Origin: Gammaproteobacteria bacterium
GTDB taxonomy: Bacteria; Pseudomonadota; Gammaproteobacteria; SZUA-229
Length of the DNA: 42,805 nucleotides
Direction of reading: 5' to 3'
NCBI GenBank assembly: GCA_022340645.1
Contig: JAJDNP010000024.1
Location: forward strand, 1-42,805
In this document: positions 1-7,417 of the stretch, piece by piece
Layout of the letters: each line of letters begins with the position of its first letter
How positions within the stretch are numbered: the stretch's first letter is position 1
Position numbers and translations under genes: made by a program
The notes under the pieces: model-generated
The model's database searches: none
The model's input: only the letters and a program-made list of their open reading frames with translations
What the model was told of the DNA's origin: nothing

Positions 1-178
1 CTAAAAACAGTCTCACTTTTTTGTATCATTTATTAACAGGCATGTATTATGACGAAATCAGCCGGCTTCGTCACTTTAAATCGCAAATTTTAACAATATG
101 ACAGATTCCCAATCAATGAGTCTCTGGTGAATTGATTCACCGCAGCTGGCTGCAGCTGATCGTCTCATCAATGGATCA
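1..178. other. Window edge, no gene seen
   Basis: This stretch lies downstream of the cysG stop codon and reaches the window boundary. I see no convincing reading frame, RNA gene or strong hairpin with a T-tract. The next gene is outside the window. Confidence 0.5.
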
Positions 179-1606
179 TCAGTCTTTATAGGCAAAAACA
201 CCGTCCATGTTATCTTTATGATGTTCCTCGACCCACTTAAGCTTGTCGTGCAGTTTAACCACCTCACCCACGATAATCAGTGTCGGAGGCTTGATATCTT
301 CATTCTTAATGACATCGACCAGGCTATCTAATGTCGCAGTGAACACACGTTGTTGCGGTGTCGTGCCCTGCTCTACCAGGGCAACAGGGGTGGATGCCGG
401 TAACCCATGTGCCACCATTTCCCTGCATAGCGTCGGTGCACCATGCAACCCCATATAAAACACCACGGTTTGGTGAGGCTGAGCCAGCGCTTTCCAGTTG
501 AGATCAACCGAGCCGTCTTTTAGATGCCCGGTGACAAATACGCAGGACTGGGCGTAGTCACGGTGCGTTAACGGAATACCGGCGTAGGAGGAGCAGCCGT
601 TAGCGGCGGTGATACCCGGCACAACCTGGAAAGCAACACCTTCCTGGGCAAGAGTTTCAATCTCTTCGCCACCGCGACCAAAAATGAACGGGTCACCACC
701 TTTTAAACGTAACACGCGTTTGCCTTCTTTGGCCAGGCGGACCAGCAGTTGATTAATATTTTCCTGCTGCATTGTGTGTTTACTGCGTTCTTTGCCAACG
801 TAGACAACTTCTGCATCACGACGCACCATTTCCATAATAGCAGGCGAAACCAGCCGGTCATAAACCACTACATCAGCCTGCTGCATCAGCCGCAATGCAC
901 GAAAGGTCAGTAAATCCGGATCGCCCGGCCCGGCGCCCACCAGAAAAACTTCACCGGGAATATCGGGATTTGCAGACTGTGAATCAATTGCTTTAGCCAG
1001 CATCTGCTCTGCTTCACTTTCATGGCCGGAAAAAACCAGTTCGGCAACCGTGCCCTCAAGAATTTTTTCCCAGAAACCTCGGCGTGATTCCACACTCGGA
1101 AACGCGGCTTTAACTTTTTCTCGAAAATTTTCAACCAGTTTTGCCAGCCGGCCATAAGCAGACGGGATACTGCCTTCAAGCCTGGTGCGTATCAGGCGTG
1201 CCAGTACCGGGGACGAGCCGCCGGTAGACACCGCAATAACAACAGGTGAGCGGTCGATAATCGACGGCATGATAAAACTGCATAAATCGGGATTATCCAC
1301 AACGTTAACCGGCAGGCGTAACTGGTTCGCCAGCTCAGACACTGTCTCGTTCACGGTGCTGTCACTGGTTGCTGCTATAACCAGCACACAATCCTCCAGG
1401 TCAGATTGTGCAAAATGACGTGCGAGATGCCGGATCAGGTTTTTATCTTTTAACTGCTGCAACTCGTGACAAAGTTCAGGAGAAACAACGGTAACATTCG
1501 CCTGGGCTTTTCTTAATAACGCCACTTTACGTGCAGCGACAGAACCGCCGCCGACAACCATGCATGGACGGTTTTTAATTTGAATAAATATTGGTAAATA
1601 TTCCAT
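179..1606 (-). CDS. cysG: Siroheme synthase CysG (trifunctional)
   Basis: This enzyme makes siroheme, the cofactor of sulfite and nitrite reductases, from uroporphyrinogen III. The N-terminal module (about residues 1-150) is the NAD-dependent precorrin-2 dehydrogenase/ferrochelatase, recognised by the nucleotide-binding motif [11 protein letters not shown] near residue 18 and by the [15 protein letters not shown] segment. The C-terminal module (about 215-460) is the SAM-dependent uroporphyrinogen III methyltransferase, with [15 protein letters not shown] and the [16 protein letters not shown] signature. The total length of 475 residues is close to E. coli CysG (457), so the fusion is complete. 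It is the last gene of a probable minus-strand operon after the DUF302 and glutaredoxin genes, with a gap of about 60 bp. No sulfite or nitrite reductase gene is visible in the window. Confidence 0.97.
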   Translation of the reverse strand: MEYLPIFIQIKNRPCMVVGGGSVAARKVALLRKAQANVTVVSPELCHELQQLKDKNLIRHLARHFAQSDLEDCVLVIAATSDSTVNETVSELANQLRLPVNVVDNPDLCSFIMPSIIDRSPVVIAVSTGGSSPVLARLIRTRLEGSIPSAYGRLAKLVENFREKVKAAFPSVESRRGFWEKILEGTVAELVFSGHESEAEQMLAKAIDSQSANPDIPGEVFLVGAGPGDPDLLTFRALRLMQQADVVVYDRLVSPAIMEMVRRDAEVVYVGKERSKHTMQQENINQLLVRLAKEGKRVLRLKGGDPFIFGRGGEEIETLAQEGVAFQVVPGITAANGCSSYAGIPLTHRDYAQSCVFVTGHLKDGSVDLNWKALAQPHQTVVFYMGLHGAPTLCREMVAHGLPASTPVALVEQGTTPQQRVFTATLDSLVDVIKNEDIKPPTLIIVGEVVKLHDKLKWVEEHHKDNMDGVFAYKD

Positions 1607-1665
1607 AACAATCTTTAGCGAGAGGAATGTAAAAGGCGGGCTGTGATTTATGTAAGGACTGCGCC

Positions 1666-1926
1666 TTAAGTATTAAGCAACTCGTCCAGCTTGCCCGACT
1701 GATTTAATGCTGATAGGTCATCAAAGCCGCCAACATGATAATCATCAATAAATATTTGCGGAATAGTACGGCGCCCGGTGATTTCCATCATATGGCTGAA
1801 CATCGTGGGATCTTCATCAACTTTTATCAATTCATACTCAACATTTTTACTTTTCAACAGGCGTTCAGCTGCAGTGCAATACCCGCAGAAGCGGCCGCTA
1901 TAAACAACAATTTTTGGTTGAGACAT
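1666..1926 (-). CDS. grxC: Glutaredoxin, GrxC type (CGYC active site)
   Basis: A small cytoplasmic thiol-disulfide oxidoreductase of 86 residues, the usual glutaredoxin 3 size. The redox motif is CGYC at residues 14-17 ([15 protein letters not shown]) instead of the common CPYC. The cis-proline loop [20 protein letters not shown] is complete and contains the TIP and GG(F/C)DDL glutathione-binding elements. It reduces disulfides and glutathionylated proteins using glutathione. The gene starts only 3 bp after the stop of the DUF302 gene and precedes cysG, so the three are probably co-transcribed. The symbol grxC is assigned by length and motif, and a monofunctional paralogue cannot be excluded. 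Confidence 0.92.
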   Translation of the reverse strand: MSQPKIVVYSGRFCGYCTAAERLLKSKNVEYELIKVDEDPTMFSHMMEITGRRTIPQIFIDDYHVGGFDDLSALNQSGKLDELLNT

Positions 1927-1929
1927 GGA

Positions 1930-2316
1930 TTACAAACCTTCTATTACATTTTTAAGTTTACCCTGCACTTCTGTGGCAATACCGGCCAGGGTTTCGTTTT
2001 CGATTGCCATCATCGATGCCATGGGATCAACCGCAGCCACTTCAACTTTGCCATCGCCGGTTTCCTGCACGATAACATTACAGGGCAGCATGGTGCCTAT
2101 TTTAGCTTCCGCCAGTAGTGCTTTATGAGCATAACCGGGGTTACAGGCGCCCAGTATGGTGTAACGCTGGAAATCAACATCGATTTTCTTTTTTAGTGTC
2201 GCGCTAACATCGATTGTGGTTAACACACCGAAACCAGCATCTGCCAGGCGAGCGGTAACAGACTCAATCACATCGTCAAAAGCACCACCAACTTCTTTAG
2301 AAAAATAATAACTCAT
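1930..2316 (-). CDS. DUF302 family protein
   Basis: A protein of about 128 residues belonging to the DUF302 family, recognised by the pattern GFGVLTTIDVSATLKKKI followed by YTILGACNPGYAHKAL and LPCNVIV. The biochemical role of this family is unsettled. It is often found near thiol or sulfur-related genes, and here it precedes glutaredoxin and cysG. I chose the ATG at 2316, giving MSYYFSKEV, because a GAGG Shine-Dalgarno element lies at a good distance upstream. A longer reading from TTG at 2331 has no such signal. There is no signal peptide, so the protein should be cytoplasmic. The conserved single cysteines (C in GACNP and LPCN) could have a redox role, which is inference. Confidence 0.85.
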   Translation of the reverse strand: MSYYFSKEVGGAFDDVIESVTARLADAGFGVLTTIDVSATLKKKIDVDFQRYTILGACNPGYAHKALLAEAKIGTMLPCNVIVQETGDGKVEVAAVDPMASMMAIENETLAGIATEVQGKLKNVIEGL

Positions 2317-2399
2317 GAAGGGAAACCTCAACTGAAATCGCGCGCAATTATAACCTGTTGATGCTAAAGAATAAAACCTAACTTGAGAGATAGGCCATA

Positions 2400-2483
2400 T
2401 TAGTCGTTGGTCGTTGGTCGTTGGTCGCTGGTTTTAGCTCATTAGTCGTTCGACGAATGACAAAGGACAAAAAACAAATGACC
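2400..2483. repeat. Mirrored heptad repeat array R1
   Basis: Left half: tandem 7-bp units TTAGTCG, TTGGTCG, TTGGTCG, TTGGTCG (2400-2427), then a degenerate stretch with ATTAGTCG. Right half (2452-2483), read on the other strand, again gives GTCATTT, GTTTTTT, GTCCTTT, GTCATTC units. The array sits between the gspE-like stop codon and the DUF302 gene. Related arrays occur near 13.0, 16.7 and 27.4 kb. Confidence 0.75.
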
Positions 2484-2489
2484 GGGGAG

Positions 2490-4277
2490 TTAATTATCCA
2501 GCGGCGGCGGTGCCACGCGAAGCACTTCTTCGACGGTGGTTTCGCCTTTTGCCACCTTGTTTGCACCACTTAAGCGCAGCGGCTGTAAACCGTCTTTGAT
2601 GGCATGCCGGCGTAATGTGTGAATATCACAATCCGCGGTGACCAGCTGACGCGTTTCCGGGGAAAACCTGAACATCTCGTAAAGCCCGGTTCGTCCTTTG
2701 TACCCGGTATCACGGCATTCCAGGCATCCCACGGGTTTATATACCGTTTTGGGTTTTTCCGCTTTCCACGGATGCACTAATTCATGCCATGCCTGGTCAC
2801 TTATTCCGGTTTCCTGCTTGCAATGCGAACATAATGTTCTCACCAGCCGCTGCGCCATAATGCCAAGCACGGATGACTGAATCAAGTAAGGCGGTACACC
2901 GATATCAAGCAACCGTGTTACCGCTGATGGTGCATCATTGGTATGCAATGTCGACAGCACCAGGTGGCCGGTTAATGCTGCCTGTATTGCAATATCCGCT
3001 GTCTCTCTGTCACGAACCTCACCGATCATAATAATGTCAGGGTCCTGGCGCAACAATGTGCGTACCCCGCTGGCAAAATCCAGATCGATATTTTTCTGCA
3101 CCTGCATCTGGTTGAATGCAGGCTCAACCAGTTCGATCGGATCCTCGATACTGCATACATTGACTTCTGGCCTGGCCAGCAGCTTCAGCGTAGAATACAG
3201 CGTTGTGGTTTTTCCAGAACCGGTAGGGCCTGTTACCAGTATAATGCCATGTGGCTGCTCGATCATTGACTGCCAGGTGTCATTGTCTTTCTTGCTAAAT
3301 CCCAGTTGCCTGAAGTCTTTCACCAGAACATCGGGATCAAATATACGCATTACCATTTTTTCGCCGAAGGCGGTCGGCATGGTCGACAAGCGCAACTCTA
3401 CTTCCCTGCCGTCTTCCATTCGCGTTTTCAATCGGCCGTCCTGCGGGCGGCGTTTTTCAGCAACATCCATGCGCCCGATTATCTTGATGCGGCTGGTCAC
3501 CGCTTTCATGACAGTTAATGGAATCTGGTAAACCTCCTGCATGACGCCATCTATACGAAAACGCACGGGACACATCTCACGCCTCGGTTCCAGGTGAATA
3601 TCGCTGGCCCGCTGTTCAAATGCGTATTGCAATAACCAGTCCACGATATTTACGATATGCTGGTCATTCGCATCCAGCTGACCACTGCGGCCCAGTTCCA
3701 TTAACTGTTCCAGGTTTTGAATATTGCCGCCGCTGGTAGTAGCCGAGGTATTGGCGCCGTGAACAGATCTGGCTATAGAGTAGAATTCCAGCAGCAATCG
3801 GCGAATGTCATCCGGATTGGATATAACCAGCTTGAATTCTTTATTATGGATACGTGACAGTTCGGTTTGCCAGTCGCACTCAAACGGTTGTGCAGTAGCG
3901 ACTGTTATCGTTTTATCTTCGACTTTAATCGGCAGCACATTGTATCTGCTGGCATAGGCGTATGACATCACCTGGGTCACTTCAGATACTTCGATCTTTA
4001 GCGGGTCAATCCGCACATAAGGTAATTCAACACGGTCAGCTAACCAGCGGGTTAAAAATTCCAGTGTCAGTATTTTATCGGTTTTGGTATTTACCCAGTT
4101 TCTTTCGGCGATGACTTCCAGCGGATTCTTTTTCTTGTATTCCTCAGACACGGCAAGAATACGCAGCATATGCGCATTCTCTTTTTCCACCATCCTGTCC
4201 TGTTCCAGCCAGTTCAAAATATCATGAACCTCAAGATGCTGGTTAAGTTCTATGTTGATATCAAACGTCGAGCCCAT
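2490..4277 (-). CDS. GspE/PilB-type secretion ATPase (orphan)
   Basis: A hexameric ATPase of the type II secretion/type IV pilus assembly family, 595 residues. The N-terminal region (about 50-165) resembles the GspE N-terminal domain. The catalytic core has the Walker A motif GPTGSGKTTT (350-359), the Asp-box region SIEDPIELVEP, the Walker B motif PDIIMIGEVRD (413-423) and the His-box STLHTNDAPSA. The zinc-binding tetracysteine element characteristic of this family is present at C483, C486, C518 and C521. It therefore should power assembly or export of pilin-like fibres at the inner membrane. No platform protein, pilin or secretin gene lies nearby, so its machine is encoded elsewhere. The acylphosphatase gene lies 35 bp upstream on the same strand and is probably co-transcribed. 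GspE, PilB and MshE cannot be separated by eye. Confidence 0.93.
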   Translation of the reverse strand: MGSTFDINIELNQHLEVHDILNWLEQDRMVEKENAHMLRILAVSEEYKKKNPLEVIAERNWVNTKTDKILTLEFLTRWLADRVELPYVRIDPLKIEVSEVTQVMSYAYASRYNVLPIKVEDKTITVATAQPFECDWQTELSRIHNKEFKLVISNPDDIRRLLLEFYSIARSVHGANTSATTSGGNIQNLEQLMELGRSGQLDANDQHIVNIVDWLLQYAFEQRASDIHLEPRREMCPVRFRIDGVMQEVYQIPLTVMKAVTSRIKIIGRMDVAEKRRPQDGRLKTRMEDGREVELRLSTMPTAFGEKMVMRIFDPDVLVKDFRQLGFSKKDNDTWQSMIEQPHGIILVTGPTGSGKTTTLYSTLKLLARPEVNVCSIEDPIELVEPAFNQMQVQKNIDLDFASGVRTLLRQDPDIIMIGEVRDRETADIAIQAALTGHLVLSTLHTNDAPSAVTRLLDIGVPPYLIQSSVLGIMAQRLVRTLCSHCKQETGISDQAWHELVHPWKAEKPKTVYKPVGCLECRDTGYKGRTGLYEMFRFSPETRQLVTADCDIHTLRRHAIKDGLQPLRLSGANKVAKGETTVEEVLRVAPPPLDN

Positions 4278-4312
4278 TGCCGCTACTCACCCAGGTAATA
4301 CTTCGCTATTAA

Positions 4313-4633
4313 TTATCTTGTTGGCCATACTTCAAAATAACGATTTTGCCGCGGCGACATAAAATCATCAGGTCGCTCTAAAGCTTCACGTTCTATTACT
4401 TCAATAGTAGACACTTTTGCGAGTTTCGGCCCTGTTTGCAACCATTTAATTAAAGATTCAACTGCTCTTGCTGCACCGGCAACCTGTACTTCCACACGTC
4501 CATCAGACAGATTCCTGACGCCACCGCTGAGTTGTAATTCAGCGGCGACCTGTCTGGTAGTCTCTCTGAAAAACACCCCCTGTACTTTACCGCTGACAAA
4601 AATCTGTCTGTAAACAATGTCAGGTTTATTCAT
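4313..4633 (-). CDS. acyP: Acylphosphatase
   Basis: A small hydrolase of acyl phosphates such as carbamoyl phosphate and 1,3-bisphosphoglycerate. The family signature is clear: FVSGKVQGVFFRETTR, containing the phosphate-binding arginine, followed by SGGVRNLSDGRVEV, containing the catalytic asparagine. At 106 residues it is slightly longer than the roughly 90-residue norm, with a short N-terminal extension (MNKPDIVYRQ) and a C-terminal FEVWPTR. It lies 35 bp upstream of the GspE-type ATPase gene in the same direction, which suggests co-transcription but not a shared function. Confidence 0.95.
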   Translation of the reverse strand: MNKPDIVYRQIFVSGKVQGVFFRETTRQVAAELQLSGGVRNLSDGRVEVQVAGAARAVESLIKWLQTGPKLAKVSTIEVIEREALERPDDFMSPRQNRYFEVWPTR

Positions 4634-4710
4634 AACAAAACACCACTCTTCGCCATCTTCACAAGCCTTCCGTGACTGCTTGCAATATTAATCCACTGCT
4701 TTTCGGGCAT

Positions 4711-4743
4711 AAAAAAAAGACCCGCAAGCGGGTCTTTTTTTAT
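4711..4743 (-). terminator. Rho-independent terminator after LysM gene
   Basis: A hairpin GACCCGC-AAG-CGGGTC is flanked by an A-run on the left and a T-run on the right, so it can work in both directions. It lies about 45 bp beyond the stop of the LysM lipoprotein gene and upstream of the acylphosphatase gene, separating the two transcription units. Confidence 0.9.
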
Positions 4744-4786
4744 CATTTAGATAACGCCATATAAAATGGCAGGTTTGTAGCAATAT

Positions 4787-5434
4787 TTACTTCGCCAGGT
4801 AATCAAGGTCAGACTGCTCTGTATCACCTAATGACCAGGCGCCACGAGTCTTGGCATGGTTTATAGCGGCATCAATTTCAGAAGCTGATGCATTCTGGTC
4901 GATGTCAAAAACCTGTCCTGGATAAATCAGATCAGCATCTTTGATCTTGTCACGGTTTGTTTTGTAGATAAGCGGCCACTGGTATGGGTCAGCATATACT
5001 TCGTCTTTTCCGGAAATGCTCCACAGATTGTCACCGCGCACGACTGAATAGCTGGTTACACCAGCTCCAGCACCACGATACGATGAACTTTCTGCCATTG
5101 CACTCTCGGTGTTCTCATTAAGGAATTTTCTATTTTCAGCGTTAGCCTGGCTAATAGCATCTTCTGACTGTTTTTTCGCCTGGTTGGCAAGATCAATTGC
5201 TGCCTGATAATCGCCAGCGGCATATTTTTCCTCAGCCTGGGTAATTAAAGCTCCGGTATCGCGCCATTCATAATTTAAGGCTTTAGCTTCAGCACTGGCA
5301 GCTTTCGCATCAGCGATGGCCGTTTGTGCTGCTAATGCTGCATCATCTGTTTCACTTGTTGATGCACATCCTGTAATCAGGCCTAAACATAAAAGGGCTA
5401 CGCTAAACAGACGGGCAGTTGTACGCATGGTCAT
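4787..5434 (-). CDS. LysM-domain lipoprotein
   Basis: A 215-residue envelope lipoprotein. The N-terminus is a signal peptide ending in the lipobox LITGC, with C23 as the lipidated residue. Residues 30-110 are rich in alanine and form helical segments containing DAKAASAEAKALNYEW and AIDLANQAKKQSEDAI, reminiscent of DUF4398-type tetratricopeptide-like helices. A LysM peptidoglycan-binding domain follows at about 129-178 (YSVVRGDNLWSISG ending DADLIYPGQVFDI). A tail of about 35 residues ends the protein. The arrangement points to a protein that links the membrane to peptidoglycan. It is a single-gene unit with its own terminator. The exact role is unknown. Confidence 0.85.
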   Translation of the reverse strand: MTMRTTARLFSVALLCLGLITGCASTSETDDAALAAQTAIADAKAASAEAKALNYEWRDTGALITQAEEKYAAGDYQAAIDLANQAKKQSEDAISQANAENRKFLNENTESAMAESSSYRGAGAGVTSYSVVRGDNLWSISGKDEVYADPYQWPLIYKTNRDKIKDADLIYPGQVFDIDQNASASEIDAAINHAKTRGAWSLGDTEQSDLDYLAK

Positions 5435-5476
5435 AATGTCTCCAATGAAAAGAAGTTGGTTTAGTTCTTATATTTA

Positions 5477-5492
5477 AATAATTCGAATTATT
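5477..5492. promoter_or_regulatory. 16-bp perfect palindrome, possible operator
   Basis: AATAATTCGAATTATT is an exact palindrome in the 187-bp gap between the divergent LysM and arsC-like genes. Its position near both 5' ends would suit a dimeric repressor binding site, but the gap is AT-rich and no regulator gene is adjacent. Confidence 0.3.
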
Positions 5493-5621
5493 ATAACGCG
5501 AAATAACAAGTTGTGAAGCATTTATATCAATAAAACGTCGATTATCTTTTATAAACGTTTTACCCCATTAAATGAGAAATTTCCGATAAAATCAACAAAA
5601 TTTTCAATTGGTGAATAAATT

Positions 5622-5978
5622 ATGAGCGAAGCAGTACGAATTTTTCATAACCCCAGATGCAGCAAAAGCCGTCAAACGATGGAGATACTGAATAACAACA
5701 ACGCCGATGTTTCGGTTGTTGAATATCTAAAATCACCACCCGGCAGTGCTGAACTGAATGAAATCCTTGACATGTTAGGCATGGAACCTCGCGATTTAAT
5801 GCGTAAAAACGAAAAACCCTATAAAGAAAATCAGCTCGATAATCCGCAATTAACTCGTGAGCAGTTGATTCAGGCAATGGTAGATAATCCCGTCCTGATT
5901 GAGCGCCCCATTGTCATCTGCGGCAATAAAGCAGTGATTGGCCGTCCGCCTGAGAAAGTGATGGATATCCTGTCATGA
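5622..5978 (+). CDS. arsC: ArsC-family arsenate reductase (glutaredoxin-dependent type)
   Basis: A 118-residue cytoplasmic protein of the thioredoxin-fold ArsC/Spx/YffB superfamily. The catalytic segment FHNPRCSKSRQTMEIL holds the single active cysteine (C13), followed by LMRKNE with a conserved arginine and by LIERPIVI with the RP substrate-binding pair. These features match glutathione/glutaredoxin-linked arsenate reductases, which convert arsenate to arsenite. There is no arsB, acr3 or arsR nearby, so the physiological role may be a general one. The next gene overlaps its stop codon by 4 bp (ATGA), so it heads an operon with the WrbA-like and DUF2069 genes. Confidence 0.9.
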   Translation: MSEAVRIFHNPRCSKSRQTMEILNNNNADVSVVEYLKSPPGSAELNEILDMLGMEPRDLMRKNEKPYKENQLDNPQLTREQLIQAMVDNPVLIERPIVICGNKAVIGRPPEKVMDILS

Positions 5979-6586
5979 CAGACTCGCTAACATCTCGTGA
6001 AATATTAATTCTTTATTATAGCCCGGGCGGCACTACGGCTGAGATGGCGAATATCATCGCTCGCGGTGTAGAAGAAGTTGAGGGTCTGCAGGCACGCATC
6101 CGCACCGTTCCCAACGTCTCCCCCACGACGGAGCAAACCGAAGCGGAGATACCTGAACAAGGTCCACTCTATGCCACTATCGACGACCTGATTGAATGTG
6201 ACGGCCTGATACTCGGCTGCCCGACGCATTTCGGCAACATGCCGGCAGCAATGAAATATTTCATTGACCGTACCAGCGCGTTATGGATGGGCGGTAAACT
6301 CGCGGGCAAACCGGCTGCTGTTTTTTCCGCCAGCACCAGCATGCATGGCGGCCAGGAAAGCACATTACTTACCATGATGCTGCCTTTGCTGCATCACGGC
6401 ATGTTGATCGTTGGCCTGCCTTATACTGAAACGGAATTGTTTAAAACAAAAACCGGCGGCAGTCCCTATGGCGCAACCCGGTTAACGGATGACCTTGAGT
6501 CAACGCCGATAAGTGAAGATGAACGCAAACTTTGCCTGGCCCTGGGTAAACGCGTTGCTGCAACTGCAAAAAAAATATTCCAGTGA
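5975..6586 (+). CDS. wrbA: NAD(P)H:quinone oxidoreductase, WrbA type
   Basis: A flavodoxin-fold FMN enzyme that carries out two-electron reduction of quinones. The FMN phosphate loop is near the N-terminus (YYSPGGTTAEMANIIARG). The GCPTHFGNMPAAMKYFIDRT segment and the FSASTSMHGGQESTLL loop are typical of the WrbA family. The 203 residues agree with the usual length of about 200. It overlaps the arsC-like stop by 4 bp and is itself overlapped by the DUF2069 frame, so the three products are probably translationally coupled. WrbA followed by a DUF2069 gene is a familiar pairing in Gammaproteobacteria. Confidence 0.95.
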   Translation: MTDSLTSREILILYYSPGGTTAEMANIIARGVEEVEGLQARIRTVPNVSPTTEQTEAEIPEQGPLYATIDDLIECDGLILGCPTHFGNMPAAMKYFIDRTSALWMGGKLAGKPAAVFSASTSMHGGQESTLLTMMLPLLHHGMLIVGLPYTETELFKTKTGGSPYGATRLTDDLESTPISEDERKLCLALGKRVAATAKKIFQ

Positions 6587-6975
6587 AACAATATCAACAC
6601 GTTAAAATGAAGCAGTATATTAAACTGGGACGATGGCTGACCCTGACCGGCTACTTTTCACTGCTATTCGGCTTGTTTGCCTGGCATCTGATAATCGACC
6701 CGCCAGCCAGAAATCTCATTTCAGTCATTATCCTGTTCCAGGTCGGTCCATTGATGTTCCCGCTTTTTGGTCTGCTTAATGGCAAGCTGTATACCCACGC
6801 GTGGTCAATGTACCTGGCTATATTCTATTTCATAATCGGTGTCTGGTATGCCGGCAGCCATGACGACTTAAGGTTTGGACTTTATGTCATCTTTAGCAGC
6901 CTGATGTTTTTTGCGGGTACACTTATTTATACCCGGTTTATGGGGAAGCAGTTAAAGGCGCAGGATTCCGGCTGA
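6583..6975 (+). CDS. DUF2069 membrane protein
   Basis: A small inner-membrane protein with about four hydrophobic segments, starting with LTLTGYFSLLFGLFAWHLII. The sequence WLTLTGYF and the later LFGLLNGKLYTHAWSMYL match the DUF2069 family, whose function is unknown. The GTG at 6583 overlaps the upstream stop as GTGA, supporting translational coupling. An internal ATG at 6607 (MKQYIKLGRW) is an equally possible start, since neither has a clear Shine-Dalgarno sequence. The genomic link with the quinone reductase suggests, without proof, a role in envelope redox balance. Confidence 0.85.
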   Translation: MKQYQHVKMKQYIKLGRWLTLTGYFSLLFGLFAWHLIIDPPARNLISVIILFQVGPLMFPLFGLLNGKLYTHAWSMYLAIFYFIIGVWYAGSHDDLRFGLYVIFSSLMFFAGTLIYTRFMGKQLKAQDSG

Positions 6976-7417
6976 TTTTGAATTGTACTGCCACCTCGCC
7001 ATTCCATAAAAGAAGCATTGTATTAATCGTGACATCAGGTATCCCCTGATAGTAACCGGCATCACATATGAGTAGTATTGTTCTCATATTAAACAGCGGG
7101 GGTTAAACAAGTCTGCTTAATAACCGTAGAAAAAGAAGAATAAATGCGTGTATTTGCGATGTAATCTACTAATGGTAATGGCATCAATTTGTAAATGCAC
7201 CATTGACACAGGGATTTGCAGTGGGTTAGAGATTTATCCCTCATATACGTGACGCCGGACGCGTCTGCAAATAATCCGGTGGGTACTTAACTGTTGTTCT
7301 CAACAGCTAAATTAGCCGGTTTGGTTGCGCCGGGGTACCGGAAAGCAACCACTCACAATAGCATCATTGTTATGGCCTGCTATGCAGAGAACATAATGTA
7401 TACCATGGCCATGGCTT
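6976..7417. other. Intergenic region, 442 bp
   Basis: No convincing gene lies between the DUF2069 stop and the end of the subtilase gene. The 3' part (about 7203-7372) is G-rich and structured, including a GGTTGC/GCAACC stem (7323-7350) enclosing CCGGGGTACCGG. It faintly recalls a class I cyclic-di-GMP riboswitch on the plus strand but has no gene behind it. Confidence 0.4.

Noticed and set aside
5622-5978. Arsenic resistance operon
   Set aside because: Only an ArsC-family gene is present; no ArsR, ArsB/Acr3 or ArsA lies near, and the partners are WrbA-like and DUF2069 genes.
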